Below, piece by piece: positions 34,750-44,222 of a DNA stretch of 64,000 bases. The position numbers and the translations under genes were made by a program. Position 1 is the first letter of the stretch. Each line of letters begins with the position of its first letter. Location of the stretch: positions 682,001 to 746,000 of the forward strand of contig JAUKUA010000007.1 of NCBI GenBank assembly GCA_030549175.1, read 5' to 3'. The DNA is from Lasiosphaeris hirsuta (lineage: Eukaryota > Ascomycota > Sordariomycetes > Sordariales > Lasiosphaeriaceae). Below the pieces are notes generated by a model. It was given only the letters and a program-made list of their open reading frames with translations, had not been told where the DNA came from and made no database searches.

Positions 34750-35766
34750 ATGAACCTCCTCCCCCTCCTCCTCGCCGCCTGGGCCCTCGCCGCCCCTCCA
34801 CCTAGCCACGGAACCTGGACCACGCTCCCCTCCATCCCGCTCGCGCCGCGCCAAGAACACATCACCGTCGCCCTCCCGCCCAGCTCCCTCGCCATCCTAA
34901 CCGGCATCATCCCCTCAGGCCCCGCCTCCTACAACACCACCGCCCTGGCCCAGCTCTACCACATCCCGTCCTCCACCTGGACCCCCCTCCTCGCCCCCGT
35001 CCCGCGCCCGCTCAACCACGCCAACGCCGCCGCCGTCGCCGGCAAGATCTACCTCCTCGGCGGACTGGCCGACGCCCCCGACGGCGCCTGGCGCGCCGTG
35101 TCCGACGCTTGGGTATACGACCCCGCTGCCGACGCGTGGACGCCGCTGCCGCCGCTGCCGCCGGGGCATGCGCGCGGCAGCGCCGTCGCGGGCGTGTGGG
35201 GGAGCATCATCTTCCTTGCGGGCGGCATGCGCACGCTGGTGCCGGTGGCTGGGGGCGAGCAGGATACTGTGGATGTCGTGTCGGCGTATGATACGGTGGG
35301 GCGGGAATGGGTGGACCTGCCGCCGGCGGCGGCGCGGATTCCGGGGGCGAGGGACCATGCTGGTGGGGCGGTGGTGGGACACACCTTTTATGTGGTTGGG
35401 GGGAGGGAGAGGGGGCAGGCGAATGTCAAGGGGGAGGTGTTTGCGCTCGATTTGGAGGATTTGAAGGCCGGGTGGACTACCAGGGCGGCGAGGATGCCTA
35501 CCCCAAGAGGGGGCATTGCGGCGGCTGCGATCGGGGGCAAGATTTATACGTTTGGGGGGGAGGGGAATCCGGACAGCGAGGTCGGGGTGTTTAATCAGAC
35601 GGAGGCGTATGACTCGGTCACGGATACCTGGGAGCGGCTGCCGGCGATGCCGCTGCCCAGGCATGGCACGTCGGCCGTGGCTATCGGGGGGAGGGTGTTC
35701 ATCCCTGGGGGTGGGACGAAGATCGGGGCGGATCCGGTCGGTTTCTTTGATGTCTATCGCCCGTGA
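34750..35766 (+). CDS. Secreted kelch-repeat beta-propeller protein
   Basis: Single-exon, 338 aa. The ATG at 34750 gives a signal peptide (MNLLPLLLAAWALAA), whereas the frame upstream adds residues with no signal character. Kelch motifs with the double-glycine strand recur: IYLLGGLADAP, SIIFLAGGMRT, HTFYVVGGRERG, IYTFGGEGNP and VFIPGGGT. Each is preceded by a conserved W or Y, as in AWVYDPAADAWTPLP and AYDSVTDTWERLP. This indicates a five- or six-bladed propeller. Extracellular fungal kelch propellers include galactose-oxidase-like and adhesin-type proteins, but the copper-radical catalytic domain is absent. A binding or structural role in the wall or medium is most likely (inference). Confidence 0.88.
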   Translation: MNLLPLLLAAWALAAPPPSHGTWTTLPSIPLAPRQEHITVALPPSSLAILTGIIPSGPASYNTTALAQLYHIPSSTWTPLLAPVPRPLNHANAAAVAGKIYLLGGLADAPDGAWRAVSDAWVYDPAADAWTPLPPLPPGHARGSAVAGVWGSIIFLAGGMRTLVPVAGGEQDTVDVVSAYDTVGREWVDLPPAAARIPGARDHAGGAVVGHTFYVVGGRERGQANVKGEVFALDLEDLKAGWTTRAARMPTPRGGIAAAAIGGKIYTFGGEGNPDSEVGVFNQTEAYDSVTDTWERLPAMPLPRHGTSAVAIGGRVFIPGGGTKIGADPVGFFDVYRP

Positions 35767-35908
35767 TGTGGTCTGGTGGGGTACTATTCCGGGAGATGCC
35801 CATGCAGGATGTCCTGAATAGCTCAAATGCTACCTCCCCAGATGCTAATAAACACGCCAACCGATGCTGATGATAGAGGAGCCCCTCTCTTCACGGCGAG
35901 GAACACAT

Positions 35909-36530
35909 TCAAGCCAGAACCTTTGCCAAGGCCGTGACCTGGTCCAGAAGTGCCTTGCTCTCACCAGCAGCGTTCTTCGTCACCTTTCCAAGCAGATGGT
36001 CAACCTGAAGCCCGGCGGCCTTGGGCGCATTCCCCTGGGCCGTCTGTATCCGCGAGACCTGGAACTCGAGGAAGAACTTGGGGACCTTGATGGCCAGATT
36101 CCCCCCCACCGACCGGATCCCGGCCTCGGTGGCGAGGTACACATCGAGCGCGCTCTCAAAGAAGGCGAGGTCGGTGCTGGCGAGGGGAGTTTTGGTGGCG
36201 AACTTGGTCAGGGCGAACTGTAAAGCGGTCTGTGACGATGTCGCAAAGTTGACCGAGGAGAAGGAAACGCCACCGGAGGTCACGTCGGGAACTCCAGAGA
36301 GTGTCTTTTGGGATGCGTTGCAGGTGATGCGGCTTTGCACGGCGGTGACGGAGTCTGCAACCTCGACTGGGAGAACTTGGTTGCCGACGACGAAGCAGGC
36401 GTTGGCTTGTCGATAGGAGAGAAGGGGTGCTGGAGATGCAAGTTAGCAATCTGTCGTTTCGTTGAGTGGGTGCAATCATACTTGAAAAAGCGGCGCCAGC
36501 GCCGATGAGTAAAAGAGCCTGGACCTTCAT
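35909..36530 (-). CDS. Small secreted protein of unknown function
   Basis: Predicted 189 aa. Exon 1 is 36530-36482 (MKVQALLLIGAGAAFS, signal peptide), the intron is 36430-36481 (52 nt; GTATGA, GCTAAC branch, CTCCAG) and exon 2 is 36429-35909. The mature part has only two cysteines (NACFVVG and RITCNAS), which could pair. The rest is predicted helical and moderately hydrophobic: SVNFATSSQTALQF, TDLAFFESALDVYLATEAG, PKFFLEFQVSRIQTA, then an Ala/Lys-rich tail. I recognise no named domain. Cell-wall galactomannoprotein/HsbA-like helical proteins are a possible distant comparison. Its 3' end is 140 bp from that of the convergent kelch gene. Confidence 0.8.
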
Positions 36531-37251
36531 CTTGAGTTTGATTCTGGGTTTCGACAAGTGAATAGAGAGTGAAAGATGCGAATGAAGGAAATAAGAAACC
36601 CGGAAAGAGAAAAAAAGAAATGGATGTGTGAACAAATAAAGTCTACTCTAAAAATAACAGGTAACCAAGTGAGAGACCCATAGCTCTATATGTACGGTCG
36701 ATCGAACTCGGTAAATCCTCCCAGCGGGGTGGGATGCGTCACGGTGCTCTTGTTTGGCGTTCCCCGGACGGTGATCTGAACGTTGGCCTTGCTTCGTTGC
36801 AGTGACAGGGCGGTAAAACAGCAGAGTCGCGGTTAGGGACCACGGGAGGTACTATAAATTCAGGCTGCAACACGCCATGAGAATCAGTGCCTTGACGACT
36901 AGCGGGAGCTGTCGTTCCCCGGGTACCTCACCTGGGGGTAGTTCAACCGTGGATGGGCAGCATGGGATCGTGCAGTAAACACTGGGATGCACAAGATGCC
37001 TGTGGAGTTCTTTTGGTGTTTCGGGGATTGGCCGACCGTGCTGCTGTCCCATGCGGGTTTCACCAAAGCGTCAGATCCTTGGCGATGTAACCCGACGGTC
37101 AAGCTTGCCAAATTTGCCAACTTGAAACCGCCTCGGCTATGGTTGTTATTAGTGTTGCTGCAGCGTGTCCACATTTGGCCAGGAAGTTTCTAGTCAAGTT
37201 GTCTTTGGTTATACGACGCCGCACAGTCATCTAGTGATATTTACATGGCTC

Positions 37252-37289
<38 letters not shown>

Positions 37290-37476
37290 CGGTGCATCTC
37301 AGCGTCATCAAACCGGTCGTACATCATCAACCCGCTCACATGCACGAAGCCCACGACCCGGTACATATCGTATTTGGAATCTTCTCGTCATTTCCCGTCT
37401 TCCATGTGCCATTTCTTTGCGCGAAGCACGACCGGTCGAAGAAAGGTCGAAACAATCGCTACCTCGTCGCCCTCCT
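36531..37476. other. Intergenic region with poly-A tract
   Basis: No gene recognised. It contains the promoter side of the small secreted-protein gene and the 34-A run listed separately. Confidence 0.5.
37253..37286 (+). repeat. 34-nt poly-A tract
   Basis: An uninterrupted run of 34 A. It could be the tail of an old retrotransposed sequence or slippage expansion. No target-site duplication or element body was identified around it. Confidence 0.9.
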
Positions 37477-38542
37477 CTATATCGCCATTGCCAAACCCAA
37501 AGTGTCCAAGCCATAACCGAAATGACAAACACCAGTACAGGAACCCACTATCTGAATAGCTACCGAGATTTCCATACTACACGAGGATACCCTGACAGTG
37601 CTATCTAGGCCGAAGTGTGACTGGCTTTCGTAGAAGAGACTGTGGGCCGAATGCGAAAGCAGGGTTATCGGCCAATACTCCCAGTTGCTTGACGACAGAG
37701 AATGACCGCTGTGAAAGGTGTACATGCGGTATATGTCCGGGGCCCAGGACGGCTGGCATGGCTCCTTCTCGAAGTGAAATAGATCAACTGTGTGTCCTAG
37801 CTTCCCACAAGTGGCCTGATAACCAGCGAACTCTCGCTTCAACTCGCCAAAAGGCTTGGTGTAATCTGAGGGACATGCCGCCGCGAGCCCAGGAATTAGG
37901 CTATAGAGGGCGTAGATGCGGTCGTGATCAATTTTACATTGGCGGACGCCGACAGCTGTTAGGATGGCCCCGAATCTATCACTTGAGTTACTGAGGATTG
38001 CCTCGCGACCCGAAATTTAGTGTTCAAAATCTGTGTAGTGCCGCATAGCGTCGTCTGAGTAAGCCTGTCGGAGCCGCTCCAAGGCCTCAGGATCCTTGCA
38101 TGATTGCTTTTCGAGTATAGAATCGTCGAAGATTGACTTGAATTTCTTCATCAAGCCACACTACGACCAGAGACGCAAGCTCGTAGATACTGGCCATGAG
38201 TGGTATCTGAGTCTGTTTCTCGATGATATCGTCTTGGTTGATACAGACGGTATCAACCCAGAGTGGCCGTGGCTAACTGGTGAGACGCAGGGCGGCTGAG
38301 GGCGGATTCAGGGTTGACCGTGACAGGAAGGGTGATGTTGTCGACAATGAGAGTTCCCGGTCAGTGCTCTCACCCCAAACATATGACAAAGCTTCGTACT
38401 CGGGATCGTCATCAAGTGATACTACTTGGAGGGTGCCTCGCACAATATCATCACGAGCTGACTCAGGGGCGGGGAGGACCACCAGGATGCGAAGCTCGGA
38501 TCTTGCGGTGTTGAGGGGGGTGTAAAGAGGGTTACTGGACAT
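37477..38542 (-). pseudogene. HET-domain protein pseudogene
   Basis: It starts MSSNPLYTPLNTARSELRIL at 38542 and runs through VRGTLQVVSLDDDPEYEALSYVWGE, the first HET block. Near 38350 the sense changes frame (NITLPVTVNPESAL), then changes again to PLWVDTVCINQDDIIEK, MASIYELASLVVVWLDEE and a stop. Further on, KIDHDRIYALYSLIPG and SDYTKPFGELKREFAGY resemble the post-HET region. At least three frame changes show it is inactive. It differs in sequence from the other HET loci in the window, so it is not simply a recent tandem copy. Confidence 0.8.
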
Positions 38543-39294
38543 GGCGGGCAAATTGAATACCGTACAGGTGCCTGGGTAAATGTTGACAGTGGAAAGAGCA
38601 TGGGCAAGCGTTTTGCATCTGTAATTTGACAAATTTGCAAGTCACAACGTGTTTGGGGCGGATCGGGCTTGGCCCGTAAAGGACGAAGAGACTGTGTTGA
38701 TCAGAAGCACGCTAATCGGCCATCGTTGCTGTGGGACTAAGAGTCACTCGGAGTCCAATTGCGGGCCTGTTGCCGCGACCACTACCACTGCTGTGCCAAA
38801 ATCCAATCTGTTGACGGTTGAGCCCTCGAAGCCAGACTCCTCTCGGCGGACGAATGTGCCCATACCACGGCTGCCAGCTCACCCCTCACGCTGTGGCCAG
38901 AGCAGTGTGCATGATTTGTTGATAGCCACGTATTCAGTGGGAAACCAAGAATAGTCCCCTATCCGGGTGCAATGATTGCACCTGGATCAGCGCTTGACTC
39001 AAGCCGATTTGGCTTCCAAGCGAGTTAGCTTGCTAAGGCCCCTGACCCGAGGGCCAAAACCTGCACGGCTTGTAGATCGGTGCGAAAAAGCGACATTCAA
39101 GTACTTGTAAGTACCTTGAGTAAGCCCTGAAGACTAAGCTGGGTGAGCAATGTCACGTAGGCGAGGCAAGAAGATGGAAATTCCGTGTGCCCAGACTTGT
39201 CTCAAAGAACAGAAAAGGCCTGCATCCCAAACCGTGAATGGTGGCTTCTCTACCCGAGACTAGTTAAACTGCCCATGACAGACCTGCAGCCCAC
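38543..39294. other. Intergenic spacer
   Basis: No supported gene. It separates the HET relic from the 3' end of the Zn2Cys6 factor gene. Confidence 0.5.
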
Positions 39295-40829
39295 TCACAC
39301 AATCAGACAATTACTATCCTTGGACCCCTTCAACTGCTGCAGCCAATTCATGCCCTCCGCCAACTCCCCCCTCCCATCCCAAATCTTCTCCAACATCTCA
39401 GTCGCCGTCCGGATATACCCCCACGGACAAATCCACGGATTCTTGGTCCACACGGCACGCAACCGGTCGATGCACCAGCCCCTGCACCCCTCGTCATCCG
39501 TCTGCGCGCCGGCCATAAACGTCGGCCACACGGTCCCCTTGAGTAACATGTGATCATCAGGCACGGTGGCCAGGTGCTCCAGAATCTCCTGCGCCAACAC
39601 ATCCAACCGTGCGCCCACAGCAGGAACAACCAACGACACGTACAAACACGCAGCAGCGCGGTGCGCCGACGCGATACCGACGCGCACATCCAGATCATCC
39701 CCGGGCGCCAGCCCGCGGATCGAGCGGACCCAGTCGGGCACGCGCAGGGCGCGGGCGCGGCGCAGCAGGGCGGCGGCGGGCGCGGTGTCGGCGGGGTTCA
39801 GCCGGCTCGCCGACAGGATGACCTGCAGGACGGCGGGCGGGCAGCAGTGGTAGCTGTGGGCCTGGGTGCGGGTGAGGACGGCCATGTCGACGTCGTCGGG
39901 CAGGGGGTTGGTGTTGTTGGTGGTGTTGACGGTGGAGCCGAGGATGCGGTAGGTCAGGCAGTCGGCGGCGATGGCGTCGGCGAGGGGGGCGAGGGCGGGG
40001 TTGAGGGTGGGGGTGTGCTGGAGGGAGGCGGTTAGCCGGCCGGCGGCGGTGATGTGGGCTTTCCAGCCGCCTTTGCCCGAGTCGATTAGGTCGAGGTTGA
40101 TGAAGAAGACGATGGCTACGAGGACCATGGCCTGGCTAGCGGGGGTTGCGTGGGTGATGGCGGCCCGGAGTGAGCGGATGGCCTTGTCTTTAGCTGCTAG
40201 GGCGTCGACTAGCTCGGCGTGTGCGGACCGGCCCTGGTAACGATGCATGGTGGCTAGGTGCATGGCTGAGGTGGCGATGACGAGCGCTTCGAGGTAAGGG
40301 AAGCGAGAGATCAGGGCTATCATGATGCGGAACGGGTTGCGGCCGTTTTGGTCGATAGAGACTAGGTCGCGGCAGACCGAGGTGTTGACTGCAGACACGT
40401 CAGGGGGGGGGGGGGGTTGTATAAGCAGGAGCGGCTAGGGTGCCTACAGTGGTGGACATAATGTCGCGATGTTTTGCTCAGATGGTTGAGAAGGGGGTCG
40501 GTGAGGAAGGCCGAGGGAGTGAAGGGTGTCTGCCCCCAGCTCTGGCCGCTTTCGTGTTCTTCGGGGGGTGGAGATTTCCCTCTGGCTGGGCGTGCCGGGC
40601 CCGACAACGCGTTCCTGCAAGAGGCGAATGGGGCGTGGCCGGCAAGCTTACCCCGGATCGCCGGCGCACTGGCCCACCGCAGCACGGCGCCGTAGCCGAG
40701 ACATTCCTCGCCGCCAATCGAGCACTTATGGCATGCCGGATACGATTTGTCACAGCGAAGCCGTCGCCGGCGGCAGTTGTGGCAGCTCTTCAAGTTGGAC
40801 GAGAGCCTGGGGTGGGTGCTGGGCGGCAT
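39295..40829 (-). CDS. Zn2Cys6 transcription factor, ACR-2-like
   Basis: Predicted 491-aa nuclear regulator. The binuclear zinc cluster is near the N-terminus, C16-x2-C-x6-C-x6-C-x2-C-x6-C43, with the basic RRRRLRCDK loop, followed by ECLGYGAVLRWASAPAIRG. That pattern is typical of the acriflavine-sensitivity-control (ACR-2) group (from memory). Exon 1 is 40829-40448, the intron is 40389-40447 (59 nt) and exon 2 is 40388-39295. The intron has a GTAGGC donor, a 14-C polypyrimidine run, a CTGAC branch site and a CTGCAG acceptor. Splicing yields YVHHFNTSVCRDLVSIDQNGRNPFR in frame; reading through the C run would truncate the protein. The rest is the fungal-specific regulatory domain. It is divergently transcribed from a drug-efflux-type MFS gene that it may control (inference). 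Confidence 0.88.
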
Positions 40830-41627
40830 TGTATTGATTATGTGAAAGATTCAAATTGTGCTCAACCACACCGCAAGTGGCGGTGGTGGTGAGCACACCC
40901 GACAAGGCCGGCTTGGCACTTGCAGACGACTTATTAGCGGACGATAGTGTTTGTCATCAGCTCCCGACTCCGGCTCGCAGGCAAGTCGCGAGACTCGACG
41001 CTAAACCCCATCAGGAACCAAAACGACAAGTTGTGCATGCCAAGTTGTGCATGGCGCGATCTCGCCTCTTTTGGTCACTCTTAGCCAATCACAACACGCA
41101 CCCTACAACGACGATTCCAGAACACTCAGCGCGGCATCGGGACCATAGCATCATCACAGCATGCACCCGAGGAAATAACGTTCCTGGATACCAATGACGG
41201 TGTATGCACACTAAAGCCCGCAGACCGTAGAAAATACCGTTGCGGAAACCGAGCTACACATGTTGCATTGGATCCGCTACGGTGGATCTCCATCTCTGGT
41301 CAAGAGCCGGGCTAGCACCAAACAGGAACTCTATCTTCAAGGCCTGCGTTGCCTCTGGGGCTTCGGCTCCATCGAGCCCGGAAATTAGTCATGAATAGCA
41401 CTTGCAGGCCTGGAAGCCGTCAAAGATGGATGGGGATCCTTCAAAGATGTGGAGTTTGCTGGGGAAAAAATATTGTTGTTGCCAACCGTCTTTATCCTGG
41501 CTGCGCATCCCGTCCATCTTATATATAACATTGACTGCCCCTGTGTCACTCATCCCCTTCTCATGTCTTGTTCAAGGTAGTCGATTACATCACCACCACC
41601 CAGCTGCTCGGGTCCAAGTCGGCCACG
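40830..41627. promoter_or_regulatory. Divergent promoter between Zn2Cys6 factor and MFS transporter
   Basis: The 798-bp region separates the two start codons. A TATATAA sequence lies at 41520-41526, about 100 nt before the transporter ATG. I did not find a convincing inverted CGG-type binding site by eye, but Zn2Cys6 targets are short and easily missed. Confidence 0.45.
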
Positions 41628-43283
41628 ATGGGAACCACCAAAATCAGGGACCCCGAATGCTCATCGGGCTCCGAGGAACAAGACAACATCATGGACCATG
41701 AGGCCGACCTCGAAAAGCTCGGGCGGCAGCGGCCAGCCGTATTCCCCAATCTCCTCTGCGAGATTCTTTTCTGCAGTTCTCTGCTAATGTCCATGTTCAT
41801 GGCCGTACGTCCCCCCAGCCCCTTTTGTTTTCTTTTCTTTAGCCGCCACACCCCCTGACCACCAATCAACCAGGAATACTTTGTCTCGGGCTTCAACATC
41901 ATCCTGCCCGGCATCTCCAAATCGCTCGAGATCCCGCAGGCGTACCAGACGTGGCCGGCCAGCGTCTTCTCGCTCGTCACGGGCGCCTTCCTCCTGCCGT
42001 TCGGCCGGCTGGCCGACATGCACGGCGCCTACATCGTCTTCACGTCGGGGCTCGTCTGGTTCGGCGTGTGGTGCCTGGTGTCGGGCTTCAGCACCAACTA
42101 CACCATGCTGATCGTGACGCGGGCGCTCGCCGGCCTGGGCCCGGCCGCCTTCCTGCCGACGAGCATCATGCTGATCGGCAAGACGTACCGGCCCGGCCCG
42201 CGTAAGAACCTCGTCTTCAGCTTGTACAGCGCCTTCGCGCCCATCGGCTTCTTCCTCGGCATCATCACGGGCGGGCTGGCGAGCGACTACCTGTCGTGGC
42301 GGTGGTACTTCTGGATCGGATCCGTCGTGCTCTTCCTGGCCTGCCTGGCCTCCTTCGTCACGGTGCCCAACGACCGCGCCGAAACCCGGGCCGAGAACCC
42401 GGGCGTCGCCATGGACTACCTCGGCCTCGTCACCATCGTGCCGGCCCTCATACTCGTCACCTTCGCCATCACTGACGCCGCCGGCGCCCGCGACGGCTGG
42501 CGCACCCCCGAGATCCTCGCCGCCTCTCTGATCGGCGTCCTCCTCCTCGCCGCCGCCGTCTACGTCGAGGGCTGGGTGGCCGCCCAGCCGCTACTCCCCT
42601 TTGACCTGTTCGCACCAAAGTACATGAAGCGCCTGACCGTGTCGCTGTTTTTTGCCTACGGCGTCTTCGGCATCTTCCTCTTGTACGCCAGCGTGCACAT
42701 ATCCGAGTACATGGGCGCGTCGGCGCTGCAGACGGCCACCTGGTTCGCGCCCATGGCCGGCGGGGGGATCATCCTGGCCACGGCGGGCGGCTTTACCCTG
42801 CACCTGCTGCCGGGCCGCGTGCTGCTCATCATCAGCGGGCTGGGCAGCGTCGCGTCGGTGCTGCTCTTCGCGCTGATGCCCAACGACGCGAACTACTGGG
42901 CCTGGGTATTCCCCGCCATGGTCGGCAGCACTGTCGGCGTCGACATAACCTTTCTCGTGTCCAACATCTTTATCACTACCAACGTGCCGCGGCGCCGCCA
43001 GGGGCTCGCGGGCGGGCTGGTTTACTGCGTCTTGTTTGTCGGCATCAGCTTCTTTCTCGGGTTGGCTGACATGGCTGTTGCTGAAGAGACGAGGAGGAGG
43101 CCCGACGGGTGGGGGCACAAGGTCGCCTTTTGGTTCGCCACGGCGTCGGCCGCCCTGTCGCTGTTGATTTTTGCTACCATCAAGATTGGGAAAGCCGAGA
43201 GCGAGATGACGGTGGAGGAGCGCGAGCGGAGGGAGGCAGAAGCTGGGGCCGGGGCGGCTAGGGCCGGGGCGAGGGGGGCCTGA
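41628..43283 (+). CDS. MFS transporter, DHA2-type (14-TM) efflux family
   Basis: Predicted 528 aa. Exon 1 is 41628-41804 (59 codons), the intron is 41805-41873 (69 nt; GTACGT, CCTGACC branch, AACCAG) and exon 2 is 41874-43283, all phase 0. TM1 spans the intron (LLMSMFMA/EYFVSGFNIILPG). Motif A appears as GRLADMHGA, and the following helices include RALAGLGPAAFLPTSIML and GFFLGIITGGLASDYLSWRWYFWIG, the usual pattern of drug:proton antiporters. Seven further hydrophobic segments end in a charged, Ala-rich tail (VEERERREAEAGAG). A multidrug or metabolite efflux role at the plasma membrane is likely; the substrate cannot be predicted. Its divergent partner encodes an ACR-2-like regulator. Confidence 0.9.
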
Positions 43284-43793
43284 GGGGAGCGGCAGTTGTG
43301 ATGTTGGATTACCCTGCATTGAAAAAGGCGTTTTGGCAAGATTTTGGCAAGATTTTTGAGCTAAATTTATCGACTTTAGACGAGACAGCATACGGATAAA
43401 GAGGGGGCTTGAAAGTTTTGGATTTGCTAACAAACCGAACGAGTGGCCTGGAGCAGAATGAGCAGACTGCTGAGCGCAAGACAATACTAAATGATCCCCA
43501 AGGCAATAATAATACCCTCACGACCATTCCCGTCCTCCACAAATTACACGAATAATGTAGTGTGACACTATCAAGACAATGAAACTCGGCTCTACATGTC
43601 CTGTCACCATATAGACCATCGATGCTCCTAGAAACGTCAGACAAAAAAAAAACAACAAACTCCAGAAACAGGAACCACACCTTTCTCATCCCATCTCGAC
43701 TCCAATACCTAGCAACCTATTACTCTCCTCCCAACTCTCAACCCTAATATTTTCCCTCTCCACCAACCCACCCATTCCCAACCCGCCTAACCC
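43284..43793. other. Convergent intergenic spacer
   Basis: I see no coding sequence. It lies between the 3' ends of the MFS gene and the small membrane-protein gene. Confidence 0.5.
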
Positions 43794-44069
43794 TCACCCC
43801 CCGGCCGACGGCGGCGCCCCCTCCGACATCTGACTCGCCTTGGAGGAGCTCTCGGAGCTCCCACTGCCACCACTCCCATGGCGGCGTCCGCGGGCCCGCT
43901 TGCGGTGGAACCGGATCGAGTCGTGATACCGGTGCAGGAAGTAGAAGAGGGCGGCGAGGAAGACGAGCAGGAGGATGCCGACGACGATGCCAATGGTGAC
44001 GTTCTGCGTCTGCATCGAGTCGGACCGCTTGCGGAGGGGGACCAGCCGGAGGGTGGGCGGTGGTGGCAT
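43794..44069 (-). CDS. Small single-pass membrane protein
   Basis: Predicted 91 aa from the ATG at 44069 (MPPPPTLRLVPLRKRSD). The frame is open to another ATG at 44222, but the added 51 residues are Pro-rich and not protein-like. It contains one long hydrophobic helix (VTIGIVVGILLLVFLAALFYF, residues ~24-44), followed by a basic stretch (HRYHDSIRFHRKRARGRR) and a Ser/Gly-rich tail. The positive-inside rule suggests the C-terminus is cytosolic. Short fungal proteins of this design are common in ascomycete genomes but I know no function. Translation initiation at 44069 is a judgement. Confidence 0.65.
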   Translation of the reverse strand: MPPPPTLRLVPLRKRSDSMQTQNVTIGIVVGILLLVFLAALFYFLHRYHDSIRFHRKRARGRRHGSGGSGSSESSSKASQMSEGAPPSAGG

Positions 44070-44222
44070 GTTAGGGTTTTGGTTTCGGTTTTGGTTTTGT
44101 GGGTGCAGGAGGCGGACCAGGTGCGCGAGGAAGGGGTGGGGGGTGTCCGGGGTCGCGGTGAGGCGGTCCGGTGCTGCCGCGGCCGGGCACGGCGGTGGTG
44201 AGGAGGACGGTGGGAGGTACAT

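Noticed and set aside
34915..35826. 303-codon minus-strand frame opposite the kelch gene
   Set aside because: Antisense to a well-supported kelch protein and made of His/Arg/Pro-rich shadow sequence.
40389..40447. Frameshift in the ACR-2-like gene at the 14-C tract
   Set aside because: A canonical intron (GTAGGC, CTGAC, CTGCAG) removes the tract and restores YVHHFNTSVCRDLV, so this homopolymer is intronic.
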